Source of the DNA: Takakia lepidozioides
Taxonomy: Eukaryota; Streptophyta; Takakiopsida; Takakiales; Takakiaceae
Assembly: GCA_030704615.1 (NCBI GenBank)
Contig: CM060731.1
Coordinates: forward strand, 19,780,001 to 19,844,000
Reading direction: 5' to 3'
Length of the DNA stretch: 64,000 nt
Positions 22,659 through 34,859 of the stretch are shown here, in pieces. The first letter of the stretch is position 1; each line of letters begins with the position of its first letter. A model generated the notes under the pieces. It saw only the letters and a list, made by a program, of their open reading frames with translations, was not told the DNA's origin and did no database searches. Both the position numbers and the translations under genes were made by a program.

Positions 22659-23559
22659 TGTCACGCGGCTTTTACTCACCCATCCCTTCGCTATTCGAGG
22701 CGGAAACTCCAAGATAGAAGAGTTGGAAATCTCTAAGTACTCAGCCCGCGCAGAACAATCAGTCATGACCTACAGCTAGTGTATCATGGGGGTGTTTCCT
22801 ATTTGTTTCCCTTTTGGTATTCATGTTAGCTATCTTACCATTGATAATTAAGTATCAGTTTGCTTTATCAATCTATTGGATTCCATCAACTCATCCATTC
22901 ATTCCACAGCTTCACTCAGATCTCTCTACACAGTGTGATTGTATCGTAAAAGTATCCGATTATGGTTTATCAGGTATCAGACCGAAGCCATTGTGTCTCT
23001 AATCTGCTCTACAATATCATTACAGCCTTGCATATATCAAGCATCTACTCATCATCTCTCTATCTTCACTTCCGTTCTTCATCTCTGCCCGATCCCCTCT
23101 CCTCCATGACCAAGAAGTCCTCCTCCGAATGATATCCCTCAATTCCCCGTTTCTCCCTTTATCTTCCTATCCGTGGTTCTAACCGTTTCCCTCACTAACC
23201 GTCGTCTGTGAACTAACATGTTCCCTTCGCAGGTGTTGTTCCCCACAGTCGTTCCCTGTCCTACTCTTTGTTCCCTATGATCGTGACAGCTGTGTCAAGC
23301 TGTGACTGGCTGTGTGAAACTGTGACGGGCTGTGACTGGCTGTGCGACTGTGTTTGGCTGTGTCGGGCTGTGTCGGCTGTGTTGGCTGTGTCGGTTGTGT
23401 CTGCTGTGACGACTGTGACGACTGTGACGGGCTGTGTAACCCCCCTCTACAGTGCGCTGCTGTCACCCCTAAGGCTCCTATTGGTCTCAGTCTGTGCAAA
23501 AATTAAGGGTACCCTACAGATCCCGTATAAGTGTCTAAGTCCCCGACAGTCCTCTAACA
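22659..23559 (-). repeat. 3' LTR of the minus copy, with GCTGTG-type microsatellite
   Basis: Its 901 bp align end to end with 30693-31820 in reverse orientation. Ends are TG and CA. It contains an imperfect GTGACTGGCTGTG / GTCGGCTGTGT microsatellite at about 23280-23440, shorter than in the sister LTR (about 30820-31230), which explains the length difference. Confidence 0.85.
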
Positions 23560-23597
23560 TTACCCATTCCCCCCTCAAAAAGCCGTGTCCTCACGGT

Positions 23598-26306
23598 TTA
23601 CTGATTTCGACTAGCAAACCTTTGTGAGTGAGCACCTTTTTGACGTTGAGAGTTTCGTGGCGGACTGTGTGTACAAGCCCGAGGTCTGTCTCTGGTTGAC
23701 GGAGATGGTTGATCACTACCTGGATAAGTGAGGCCCTTTGGAGGCTGATATCGAGGTAACCTTTCCGGCATAGGAGACCCCCGTCGCTTCTTCTCTGCCA
23801 TCTGAACTGCATAGTCTTCTCCCATGTCAAAAGAATTCGGTGAAGAAACAGTTGTATCAGAATCCTCATCGCCTCTCAGGTGTTTTAATTTTCGAACTTT
23901 TTGTGGAATCATCTGGGGCATACAATGCTGTCCTACCATGTCTAGAAGTTTGTATTTTACAACTTGGTGTAACCGCTGAACAGCAAAATTGGTGTAGACA
24001 CTGAGCTCCTTGTCTGTCCAGGTGAGTGGGGTACCAATTACTGGTGCAGCGTGCAAGTATTTCCATGCCACATGTCCCTTATAGAAAATATCATCAATGC
24101 CGAATTTCTGTGTTGACAAATTGTTCCAGGCTGCTTGAAACCATGAACGAATTTGAGAATCCTTTTGCATCATAACTTTTGGGTCATATAGGTACATATG
24201 AGGTGGCACCGAAGGTAATACCCAATGATCTCCACTGGAATAACTCAGAAAGCGTGTTTGCATCTTTTGTTGCTCAATGTGGTAACGTACCAGAAAACAA
24301 GCAGCGTAGTATAACCCGCATCCCATGACAATACTTGCTACCTCCTTGGTCTTGGTATAAATGAGTCCATGTACAACCTGGAAAGCAATCAATTCCCTCA
24401 ACATGGTACCTGCCTCGTGCCAGTATTGTGCAAAGTGATGATCTTCAATATGTCGATTGTTCGGAAGAACTTTAGTCCTAGTTGCCACTGGCAGCCAAAT
24501 ACGTATGATTTGGTAGTAATGTGCGAATGACTGCGGAGGACTAAATTCTTTCCAAGCCAAATCCAACATGATGGGAATTTGGTTGAAGGGCATAATCATA
24601 GCCCTATTGTACTCCCTTGCAGCTGGAGTTTTAGGTGGGTTAAAAACAGCATTGCCCCATACCTCAGGCTGTGGTGGCTGTGGTGTGGTTGTAGTAACCA
24701 CAGGTTCAGCTACTGGTACAGTGACTTGTTGTGGTGGTGGGGGTACTGGCTCTTGTATCATTGGCATCTCCTGCACCTCCTGTGAAGACTGAAAAGCCAA
24801 AGTTCTGGCTTGTAAATAAGAAGCCATTAGCTGTTCCTGAGGGATATAGACTCTTTTGTCGATGTTTGAAGTGAGGTCTTCCACTTGAGTCTGCAATCCG
24901 TCTACATCCTCTTGTAACTCTGCTATCCTACTATAGACATTGTCTATAGTAATTGTGGCAATGTTCTGCACCTGCAGCCTGAGCTCATTCATCTCGCTTT
25001 GGGTGAGCTTTCGTGGTGCTTTGCCTTCTACTGGCCCTTGTGCTAACCAGACCTGCATAAGGCTGTTATCCACCAAGTTGCTTGTGGTTCCCCTGAGAGT
25101 TTGATCCTCTCTTAGCTTGTACAATTCCAACTGCTGTTGTAAAGCCTCTATGCGCTTCGCATGAGGTTCAACCAATTGCGCATAAGCAGCAAGTAGATTA
25201 TTGGCTTCCTTCCAAGCCTTGTTATTGACCGCGATTTCATTTCTATTGGCAATGATTGTTTGTTGCAACTCCACGATGTGCTTCTCTTGATCAGCTTCAA
25301 TCTGCCTGTATTGCTTGAAAGTATCTTCATTGCGACAGATTGTATTCTTCATATCGACAATGAGCTTCATTTGCTCAACATTCTCTTCTTCTGCCTTCGT
25401 ACATTTTTCCGCTTGACTGTTTATTTCTTTTGTAGATTGGTCAAGCATAGTTGTGAATGTAGCACATTGTATCGCCATCCTGTCATGCACTGTCTGCAAC
25501 TCCGTATGTAGTGCATTCACTTCTTGCAACTTGCTTTCATGCTGCACCTACATTTGGTATAGCTGTTGCTTATGTGCTTCGTGCAACTGGTCTTGCGCAA
25601 GGCCTGCCTCAATCAATTGTTCCTTGGCCAATTGCAAAGCCACTTCTGTATTTCCCAAGTCCTGCTGCATCTTGAGAGTGACCTCTTCATCGACCTTGTT
25701 TGCACACTCAGTGGCTAGTCGAGCCTCAAACTCCTTCCTGAGTTCCTCTCTCAAGGCTGTCAATTGGGTAATTGGAACATGGGATTTGACATAAGTCCCC
25801 AACAAATTAAGTGTCATGCCTATGGAACTCATCAGCATTGCCTGTTGAGGGTCATCATGGTGAGGTTGCTGCTGTTCCTCCTGATCCTCAATAGTGTGAT
25901 GTCTCACGAACCATTCAGGCCATTGTCCCACCGGATTTTCTTCCTGAACTACTTCATCTATCACCGGTGCTACAGTGTCATGACCTTCCGCCTGTGGTAC
26001 CTCCGACACAGGTGTGTGTATTATATGCACCTCAGGATTTCCCTTGGGCAACTGTTGCACCTCTGGGATCTCTGTCTCCTTGACCAGACCAGAATATTCA
26101 TAGAGAAGGTCCCCCTTCTCCATTTCTGCCACTATCTGTTCTGTAGTTGGAATATCTAACCCTTCTCTTTCCAAATCAATTATTTCTGGTTGAGCTGCAT
26201 GGATAACTTGTGACCTTGTGACAAGTCGATCAGCTGGCTGTGATGGTTGTGATACAGAAGTAACTTCCTCCTCCCTCTCTGAAGGTCTTGCTTCCAGTAA
26301 TAGCAT
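23598..26306 (-). pseudogene. Large coiled-coil/gag-like protein, C-terminal part, interrupted by one TAG
   Basis: No family recognised. A single frame runs from about 26306 to 23598, broken only by TAG at 25550-25548; the sister copy at about 28705 has CAG at that codon. The N-terminal third is acidic and Pro/Val-rich; then come about 250 residues of Gln/Glu/Leu-rich coiled coil (25700-24900). A linker with PPPPQQ and repeated TTTTPQPPQP follows, then a globular region of about 250 residues (IMPFNQIPIMLDLAWKEFSP, YYAACFL, HMYLYDP). A basic Ser/Pro/Arg tail ends in SQRFASRNQ just before the LTR. The length and position between 5' leader and purine tract suggest a structural protein that replaces gag-pol; that is inference. 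Confidence 0.6.
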
Positions 26307-27376
26307 TTCTCTTTGTGCTGCTGTGCCCCTTCCTGGCCATGAGCTTGGGAAACATTATCATGCGGAATCCGTGAAGCCAGTGGATCCGCCACTACAGTCT
26401 TCCCCCGTCTCTGTCTCTTAGTCTCGGGTTGCCCTGCTATTCCACCCTCACTGTGTGAAGAGCCTTGCTCTTCCATTGCAGTGGTTTCTGGCTCAAACAC
26501 TCTCATTTCCTTTCTTTCTTGCGCATCAAGTATGCCAGAATCAAGGATTATTTGAGCAATGATTGGGCCAGACACTATGATAGGAGACTTTGCGGTAGTA
26601 CCTTGTAATCTTTTCATCTCCTCTACCAGTGCGTTGTACATTATGTCCGCCCATTGTACCTCTTGTCCCTTCAGGCCTTTGAGTATTTCCTCCGTGAAGG
26701 ATCTGCTCAAATATTGTTGGTTCTGTTTCATGGCAATCAGAACGTTCAATACCTGGCCTACCTCTTTTAGCCCTGGGTACACAGCCTTGGTACAAGCATA
26801 ACCCTGAGTTTTAAAGAAACTCCCTTCTTGGAATAAGTCCCCTATTTGCAGTCTTGCCCTGTGTTCCTCCACATGCACCTGACCTGCTGGCAATCGAAAC
26901 AATTGCTGGAGGTATAGGGGAGTAATCATCAATTCAACTCCCTTCACCGTTGTTGTTCCTGCCCTTGGCTCAAAGTTCTGCAAAAATTGTAACATGTACT
27001 GTCTATGGTGTAATGTCCAATCTAGGCTTTGCAATCCTTGCAATCTCAGCTCCTCCAGTATCTGTATCGCCTGTGGGGTAGCAATTGTTTGTTTCTGCAG
27101 AATTGTGGTGCTCTTCACCCTGATTTCCTCCATTCCTCTCACTCTCTTCATTTTAGACTCACAGAACTGTTTTGGCTGTAACAACTGCAGGAATGCCTGT
27201 AGTGCACAAAGCATAAATGTATGGTTGCCGCAGAAAGCTATGGGTAATTTCTTGTAAGCCTGCGGGGCTTGCAAGCATCGCTCAAGAGAAAAGCTCCGCT
27301 CTGTCCTTTCGTGTCTATGCCACTGCGTAAGTAATATTGCGAGCGTATAGTCTGTTAGTTCCTCCATAGTTTCCAA
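26180..27376 (-). pseudogene. N-terminal part of the large gag-like protein
   Basis: A 398-residue frame; the likely ATG is near 27366 in the context LETMEELTDYTL. It is Leu/Gln-rich with HRQYMLQFLQNFEPRAG and LMITPLYLQQLFRLPAGQVHVEEHRARLQIGDLF, the latter vaguely like plant-mobile-domain or potyvirus-unrelated gag folds but not assignable. It overlaps the downstream frame (26306) by 127 bases in another phase; the Lys/Arg-rich segment KRQRRGK lies near the junction. A single-base indel near 26280 probably split one longer protein of about 1,250 residues. Confidence 0.5.
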
Positions 27377-27796
27377 GCTATAGCATTGATGGTCTGTCCC
27401 GTCGAGACGCCCGTTCTCAGAACGACGCCGCCTCTTGCGCTCAATTTCCCTCCATTTTCTTGATCATTTCTCTGGTTTTCTATTGGCTGTATCCGCTGTG
27501 ACTGGATTTTAGATTTTATTTTCTTTAGTGGACTTTCCCTGTTGGATAGTCCACTAGGATCACACATGTGACAAGAATTCCGCTTTTCTGTACTTGCCGT
27601 TCGTTCCGTTTCCCTTTTTCCGTATTCATTAATGGGCCCGCCTTTCATCCCTTTTGACGGCCGTTCTTGTCCTCTTTCTTTTTGACACCTGTTCTTGCAC
27701 TTCCTTCTCGGCTGTGTGTCGCGCCCTGACCTCCACGTGTCTATTTTTAAAGTAATTTCCGTTTTCTCTTCCGTCAGCCATTTTCCTGAAGTTATT

Positions 27797-28296
27797 NNNN
27801 NNNNNNNNNNNNNNNNNNNNNNNNNNNNNNNNNNNNNNNNNNNNNNNNNNNNNNNNNNNNNNNNNNNNNNNNNNNNNNNNNNNNNNNNNNNNNNNNNNNN
27901 NNNNNNNNNNNNNNNNNNNNNNNNNNNNNNNNNNNNNNNNNNNNNNNNNNNNNNNNNNNNNNNNNNNNNNNNNNNNNNNNNNNNNNNNNNNNNNNNNNNN
28001 NNNNNNNNNNNNNNNNNNNNNNNNNNNNNNNNNNNNNNNNNNNNNNNNNNNNNNNNNNNNNNNNNNNNNNNNNNNNNNNNNNNNNNNNNNNNNNNNNNNN
28101 NNNNNNNNNNNNNNNNNNNNNNNNNNNNNNNNNNNNNNNNNNNNNNNNNNNNNNNNNNNNNNNNNNNNNNNNNNNNNNNNNNNNNNNNNNNNNNNNNNNN
28201 NNNNNNNNNNNNNNNNNNNNNNNNNNNNNNNNNNNNNNNNNNNNNNNNNNNNNNNNNNNNNNNNNNNNNNNNNNNNNNNNNNNNNNNNNNNNNNNN
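27797..28296. other. Assembly gap, exactly 500 N
   Basis: Placeholder-sized run of N between two head-to-head copies of the same element. The true distance and content are unknown, and the join itself may be uncertain because identical repeats flank it. Confidence 0.99.
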
Positions 28297-30653
28297 GGTC
28301 CATGAAAGTAGTTTCAGGAAGAAAAATCCGGTTGGGGACAATGGTCCCTAATGGTTAGTGAGACACATACTGTTGATATCGGGAGGAACAGCAGCAACCT
28401 CACAGATGACCTCAACAGGAAATGCTGATGAGTTCCATAGGCAGGACACTTAATTTGTTGGGGACTTATGTCAAAACCCATGTTCCAATTACCCATTGAC
28501 AGCCTTGAAAGAAGAACTCAGGAAGGAGTTTGAGGCTCGACTTGCCACTGAGTGTGCAAACAAGGTCGATGATAGTTCCACTCTCAAGATGAAGCAGGAC
28601 TTGGCCATACCAGAAATGGCTTTGCAATTAGCCAACAACAATTGATAGGCAGGCCCTCGCGCAAGACCAGTTGCACGAAGCCATAAGCAACAGCTATACC
28701 AAAATGCAGGTGCAGCATGAAAGCAAGTTGCAAGAATGAATGCACTACATACGGAGTTGCAAAGAGTGCATAACAGGATGGCAATACAATGCGCTACAAT
28801 TACCTATGCTTGACCAATCAACAAAAGAAATAACAGTCAAGCGAAAAATGTACGAAGGCAGAAGAAGAGAATGCGGAGCACATGAAGCTCATTGTCGATA
28901 TGAAGAATACAATCTGTCGCAAGAAGATACTCTCAAGCAATACAGGCAGATGGAAGCTGAGAATGAGAAATACATCGTGGAGTTGCAACAAAACATCGTG
29001 GGGCCAATAGAAATGAAATCTCAATCAGTAACAAGGCTTCGAAAGAAGCCAATAATCTACTTGTTGCCTATGCGCAATTGGTTGAGCCACAGGCGAAGCG
29101 CATGAAGGATTTACAACAGCAGTTGGAATTGTATAAGCTAAGAGAGGAGCAAACTCTCAGGGGAACCACAAGCAGCTTGGTGGATAACAGCCTTATGCAG
29201 GTCTGGCTAGCACAAGGGCCAGTAGAAGGCAAAGCCCCACGGAAGCTCACCCAAAGCGAGATGAATGAGCTTAGACTGCAGGTGCAGAACATTGCCACAA
29301 CTACTATAGACAATGTCTATAGTAGGATAGCAGAGTTACAAGAGGATGTAGACGGACTCCAGACTCAAGTGGAAGACCTCACTTCAAACATCGACCAAAG
29401 AGTCTATATCCCTCGGGAACAGCTAATGGCTTCTTATTTGAAAGCCAGAACTCTGGCTTTTCAGTCTTCACAGGAGGTGCAAGAGATGCCAATGGTACAG
29501 GAACCACTACCACCACCACCACAACAGGTCAGTGTACCAGTAACTGAACCTGTGGTTACTACAACCACACCACAGCCACCACAGCCGGAGGTATGGGGCA
29601 ATGCAGCTTTTAACCACCTAAAACTCCAGCTGCCAGGGAGTACAGTAGGGCTATGATTATGCCCTTCAACCAAATTCCATTCATGTTGGATTTGGCTTGG
29701 AAAGAATTTAGTCCTCCGCAGTCATTCGCACATTACTACCAAATCATGCGTATTTGGCTGCCAGTGGCAACCAGGACTAAAGTTCTTCCAAACAATCGAC
29801 ATATTGAAGATCATCACTTTGCACAATACTGGCACGAGGCAGGTACAATGTTGAGGGAATTGGTTGCTTTCCAGGTTGTACATGGACTCATTTATACCAA
29901 GACCAAGGAGATAGCAAGTATTGTCATGGGGTGCGGGCTATACTACGCTGCTTGTTTTCTGATACGTTACCACATGAGCAACAAAAGATGCAAGCACGCT
30001 TTCAAAGTTACTCCAGTGGAGATCATTGGGTATTACCTTCGGTGCCACCTCATATGTACCTATATGACCCAAAAGTTATGATACAGAAGGATTCTCAAAT
30101 TCGTTCATGGTTTCAAGCAGCCTGCAACAATTTGTCAACACAGAAATTCGGACTTGATGACATTTTCTATAAGGGACATATCGCATGGAAATACTTGCAC
30201 GCGGCACCAGTAATTGGTACCCCACTCATTTGGACAGACAAGGAGCTCAGTGTCTACACCAATTTTGCTGTTCAACGGTTGCACCAGGTTGTAAAATGCA
30301 AACTTCCAGACATGGTAGGACAGCATTGTATGCCCCAGATGATTCCACAAAAAGTTCGAAAATTAAAACACCTAAGAGACGATGACGATTCTGATACAAC
30401 TGGTTCTTCACAAAATTCTTTTGACATGGGAGAAGACTATACAATTCAGATGGAAGCGAAGAAACAAAGGGGATCTCCTCTGCCGGAAAGATTACCTCGA
30501 TATCAGCCTCCAGAAGGCCTCACTTATCCAGGTAGTAATCAACCATCTCCATCAACCAGAGACAGACCTCGGGCTCGTACACACAGCCCACCACGAAACT
30601 CTCAACGTCAACAAAGTGATCACTCACAAAGGTTTGCTACTCGAAAACAGTAA
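28297..30653 (+). pseudogene. Degenerate copy of the large gag-like protein
   Basis: Homologous to 25990-23598 of the minus copy. It is in pieces: 28297-29080 has several indels (an extra A at about 28700, losses around 28400-28640); 29078-29656 and 29653-30081 cover the coiled-coil end and globular region; 29931-30653 covers the C-terminus in a shifted frame. Its value is as an outgroup for the stop codon in the minus copy. Shared landmarks are RKLTQSEMNELRLQVQNIAT and SQRFATRKQ. Confidence 0.65.
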
Positions 30654-30692
30654 ACCGTGAGGACACGGCTTTTTGAGGGGGAAGGGGTAAAA

Positions 30693-31820
30693 TGTTAGAG
30701 GACTGTAGGGGACTTAGACACTTATACGGGATCTGTAGGGTACCCTTAATTTTTGCACAGACTGAGACAAACAGGAACCTTAGGGGTGACAGCAGAGCAC
30801 TGTAGAAGGGGGTTACACAACCCACACAGCCCACACAGCCGTCACAGCCGTCACAGCCCACACAGCCGACACAGCCCACACAGCCCACACAGCCCACACA
30901 GCCGTCACAGCCCACACAGCCCACACAGCCGTCACAGCCAACACAGCCCGTCACAGCCGTCACAGCCCACACAGCCGACACAGCCCACACAGCCCACACA
31001 GCCGTCACAGCCCACACAGCCCGACACAGCCGTCACAGCCAACACAGCCCGTCACAGCCGTCACAGCCCACACAGCCCGTCATAGTCGTCACAGCCCACA
31101 CAGCCCACACAGCCCGTCACAGTCGTCACAGCAGACACAGCCCACACAGCCAGTCACAGCCCGGCATAGCCACACAGCCAGTCACAGCCCGACACAGCCA
31201 AACACAGCCAGTCACCGCTTGACACAGCTGTCACGATAATAGGGAACGAAGAGTAGGACAGGGAACGACTGTGGGGAACAACACCAGAGAAGGGAACATG
31301 TTAGTTCACATACGACGGTTAGAGAGGGAAACGGTTAGAACCGCGGATAGGAGGATAAAGGGAAGAACGGGGATTATGATGAGATCATTATTCGGGGAGG
31401 ACTTGGGAGTCAGGCGGAAGCGGAGATCGGAGAGCACGATGAAGGAGGATTAGTAGATGCTTGTTAGATGCAAAGCCGTAGGGATATTGTAGAGGAGAAT
31501 AGAGATACAATGGCTTCGGCCTGATACCTGATAAATCATAATCTGATATTTATACGATACAATCACACTGTGTAGAGAGATCTGAGTGAAGCTGTGGATT
31601 GAATGGAGGAGTGAAGGAAACTAATACGTAATTATCAATGGTAAGGTAGCTAAGATGAATGCGAAAAGGGAAACAAATAGGAAACACCCCCATGATACAC
31701 TAGCTGTAGGTCATGACTGATTGTTCTGCGCGGGCTGAGTACTTAGAGATTTCCAACTCTTCTATCTTGGAGTTTCCGCCTCGGATAGCGAAGGGATGGG
31801 TGAGTAAAAGCCGCGCGACA
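30693..31820 (+). repeat. 3' LTR of the plus copy with long CACAGCC microsatellite
   Basis: 1128 bp, TG...CA ends. About 400 bp (30820-31230) consist of imperfect CACACAGCC / GTCACAGCC units. The final 140 bp (31680-31820) closely match 22659-22800 in reverse orientation. Confidence 0.85.
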
Positions 31821-32208
31821 GTTTCCTAGTTTTTATTTATTTTATTTATTTTTTCATATGGTACTGGGTTAGGGTGTTTGTTTTTCTTTATGGTGATGGG
31901 TTTTGGATTGGCGGTTTTGGTTGTGGGTCTTGGGGTTAAAAGGATAAACGGTGTAATTAGGATTCACATACCCAAAATGTGGTTCAATCTGATAATCGCA
32001 AAGCGCTGGGTCTCAACAAATTTTTCCATAGTGTGAGCATACTGAAGAGAGAACGAGATGAAGGATTTATTGTCTTGGGCTCTAGCACCATAGGGATGCT
32101 CCGCCTTTGGTTACCAATTTTGAAAGCCCCGAGGCTGAGGCAAAGGGTTTTTCTTCCAAAGGTTTTTGAGAAATGAAAGTGTTGGTGGTGTGTGTTAATT
32201 AGGATGGG
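31821..32208. other. No gene recognised
   Basis: A T/A-rich start (tttatttattttatttatttt) followed by unremarkable sequence. The left end of the CACTA element should lie in this area or be lost; no CACTATAG motif was found. Confidence 0.4.
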
Positions 32209-33838
32209 ATGGTGAGGAAACATCGACCCATCTCCCTCGAGGATGGGGAGGTAGTACCACATATCGATTGTGACCGTAGAGCGACCATTTTTCGTGGCGA
32301 GGAGGCACCCATTGCACCTGATCCAATACAGGCTGCCGGGCACAATCGTAAAAGGGACCTAGGCCAAATTTCAGGTGATGCGGAGGATGTTGACACTCCG
32401 GGATCGAGTCGGGCGCGCCGCGGGTTGCCCCTTTGCGGGCCACCCCATCCAACCATGTCCACCTTTGACCCCCCCCCCACAAGATTGAGTGTTGGTGCAC
32501 TAAATGTTGGGAACGGATACCGCCGGGCGGCACCAGACCACCAAGGCGGCGACCGCATGTTGTCGAAAAACATTATAAGAAGAACAAGATTGTGGATGCG
32601 GCAAATGTGAGTGTTTTTCCCACCCCTCTCATTAACATTCATTTAAGGTACATTTAGGTTTATCTAATAATATAGTATGATTGGTAAGCATACATGAATC
32701 AAAATTACGACATAAGTATTGATGCGTTGTTCACTACGCACATTGCAGCCATGACTTGATGCCCAAGCTCGCAATCACATTACACAGGAGGCATTTCGCG
32801 CCGGTCTACTTGCAGAATTTGTGCCAGAGCATGTGCCCGATGTGACCAGTTGGTTCCCCCAACAGCACGTAGATGAGATGCATAGGGTCGAGGGGTATCG
32901 TAGGTGTCGTAGGCGTTATGGCCGGCGACGAGCAGCCCCCCCCCCCCCCTCCAGTTTCCTCAGGCGGTCCCCCTGATTGTGGCCTCCCCCCCCCCCCGGT
33001 CTGTTTCTTTGCCTGATCCACCTCCGGTTGTACCTGATCCGGACGATGTACCCCCCGCTGCACCTCCGATATTACATCCTCAACCACCTCCACTTTCATC
33101 TCCTTCGCCAGCAGTACCACCTCCACCTCCACCTCCACGTGCATGTGCCCCCCGAACCCATAGGAGGGGTCGGCTTCGCCCTAGATTTCCTCCCCTTCAG
33201 CTTGGGCGGCTTGAGCCGGATCCTCGCCCCCGATGGGAAGCGCATAGGACTATGTTACTGAGGACCGTCCATCCTCGTTGTTGGGGAATCATCTCGACCC
33301 TCCCACCCCCATCCGAGAAAATGTGGAGTTCGAGTATTGGGGGAGACGGTATGTTGTGAGAGCCGCTACAGACCCTGCTATGGGTCGGGGTTTATTCACG
33401 GTCATTGATATTGTGGTTCCTCCTCGGAGAAACAACATGGTGGACTTGTTTCTCTACTACGGTCCATACTACACCTCCGCGGAGTTCCGTACATTACGCC
33501 TCGAAGCCCCATACATCCTACCCTACATTTTGTGTGTCAACGGACAAGATGTACGTAATCGGGGGTTGTCTCCCATTGAGATCAGATTTTGTGATGGTGA
33601 CCCCGAAATCTTCGGCAATGTTGCTGGGCTGGTCAATAGTTCTTTTGGTCATCCTAGGAGAACCAATGATGTAGTATGGGACGAGCGAAGCGATGGGCAT
33701 GAGAGCTTTTGTGGTCATACGTCACTATACTGTGAGGGGATGCACATGTTTGTGATGACATGTGCTAGTAGGACTCTTAGGGCTGGTAACGAACTATTTG
33801 CATCATACGAGTTCTCCCGGGATGATTGGGACCTCTGA
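32209..33838 (+). pseudogene. SET-domain protein gene immediately upstream of the CACTA transposase
   Basis: SET domains methylate lysines, mostly on histones. The last exon (33278-33838) encodes the recognisable part: WGRRYVVRAATDPAMGRGLF (the GxG block), DLFLYYGPYY, NVAGLVNSS (position of the N-H-S block), and ELFASYEFSRDDW (the E-L-x-x-x-Y block), then TGA. The His/Cys of the canonical NHSC is not kept, so catalysis is uncertain. Upstream pieces: a possible first exon at 32209-32607 with a gtgagt donor, then an exon from an acceptor at about 32790 (EAFRAGLLAEFVPEHVP, an Arg-rich cluster, a Pro-rich stretch). Poly-C tracts at about 32939 and 32985 and a shift near 33278 break the frame. Same strand and directly before the transposase, hence probably element-encoded. 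Confidence 0.6.
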
Positions 33839-34859
33839 TTACAGCGTGAGTGAGATGTGTATGATAGAAATAGGGTTCCTTTGAGACATGGATCGCGTAG
33901 AGGGGCATTGTAGATATTATCATGATGTACTTTGTATACATCCGATTAATCGATTGATGTAATTTTTTTTCTTGTTGCTCGTGTGGGTCGCAACTTTGCA
34001 TATGTGATCTAAACATACTTATGCACATGTGGACCAAATATGAGCTTGAACCAAGTTGATTCAATGGGTCATTCTAGTGTTGAACGCAACTACGTGTCAT
34101 AGAGACGGAAAATTGTGTTTCGCCTGCAGATGATTTTTTTTTTATTCCATTTTCAAGCCATATGCTTAATGATAGCATATGCAATGTGCGTGCAAAATTT
34201 GGGAGTAAACAAAAGTCATTTGGACCCATAACCAGATTTTGTTCTCTCATTTACACTCCAAAGTTGAGTTATCTTCAACTTCATGCATTCTTCATAGAGA
34301 GTTCTACAAAAGTGACCCTAGAAACACACTTATTTTTTTTCCATTTTTTTTTTGTCCCATTTTTTTCATGGATGTCCCGATGTCACAGAACAAAATAGAG
34401 CTAAAAATAAAATCATTACGCCCTCAAAACCGCAATCATATATTTTCTAAATGTAAATATTTATTTTAAATTCATTTAAATTTGATGAGTGAAGTTGGGG
34501 AGGCATTTTTTTTTTTTTTTTTTCCCTGCTGGATCTTTGTACAGGTGTTGCACACATATTTAAGCATATGTAGGAAAAAATGAAGCTTGAGCCACATCCG
34601 TTTGTTGGGTGCAATGGCATGAGAGGATTTTCTTTCACATTAATAAACAAACATTGGTTGATAGGGTGAATGCGTCATTGGGGGGCAAATGATTTTGTTT
34701 GGGTTTGAAACTTTGCATGCGTGTACGTTGCGCACATACATGTAATTATTGAATGACATATTTTATGCACACACACATTGAAGGTTGTTGTTTGCATTTC
34801 GCTTATAATGAAGTGTATGGTTGCAAGGACACATTATAATATATGTCCCTATGTTCATT

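Larger units (their letters stand above)
22659..27796 (-). mobile_element. LTR element with very large gag-like protein, minus copy (right end in the gap)
   Basis: From right to left: 5' region (27377-27796), gag-like frames (27376-23598), purine tract just right of the LTR (GAGGGGGGAATGGG on the minus strand, about 23562-23576), and LTR 22659-23559 beginning TGTTAGAGG and ending TGACA. No RT, protease or integrase was found, so the copy is non-autonomous or its pol lies elsewhere. A second copy in opposite orientation (28297-31820) confirms the boundaries. Confidence 0.75.
28297..31820 (+). mobile_element. Plus copy of the large-gag LTR element, left end in the gap
   Basis: Starts inside the coding region at a position equivalent to about 25990 of the minus copy, runs to the end of the gag-like frame (30653), a purine tract (GAGGGGGAAGGGG, about 30676-30688) and an LTR at 30693-31820. 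The 5-bp flanks of the two LTR outer ends (gtcct and gtttc) do not match, so these are two separate copies or fragments, not one palindromic insertion. Confidence 0.75.

Noticed and set aside
27355-28351. Long reading frames running across the N gap
   Set aside because: Open only because N is translated as unknown; no evidence of coding in the flanks at these phases.
30637-31085. Frames rich in Cys-Asp-Gly-Val-Gly or Thr-Gln-Pro repeats
   Set aside because: Produced by the LTR microsatellite; low complexity on both strands.
22659-31820. One giant DNA transposon with 1-kb terminal inverted repeats
   Set aside because: The ends are LTRs with purine tracts beside a gag-like frame, and outer flanks differ; two oppositely oriented LTR element copies fit better.
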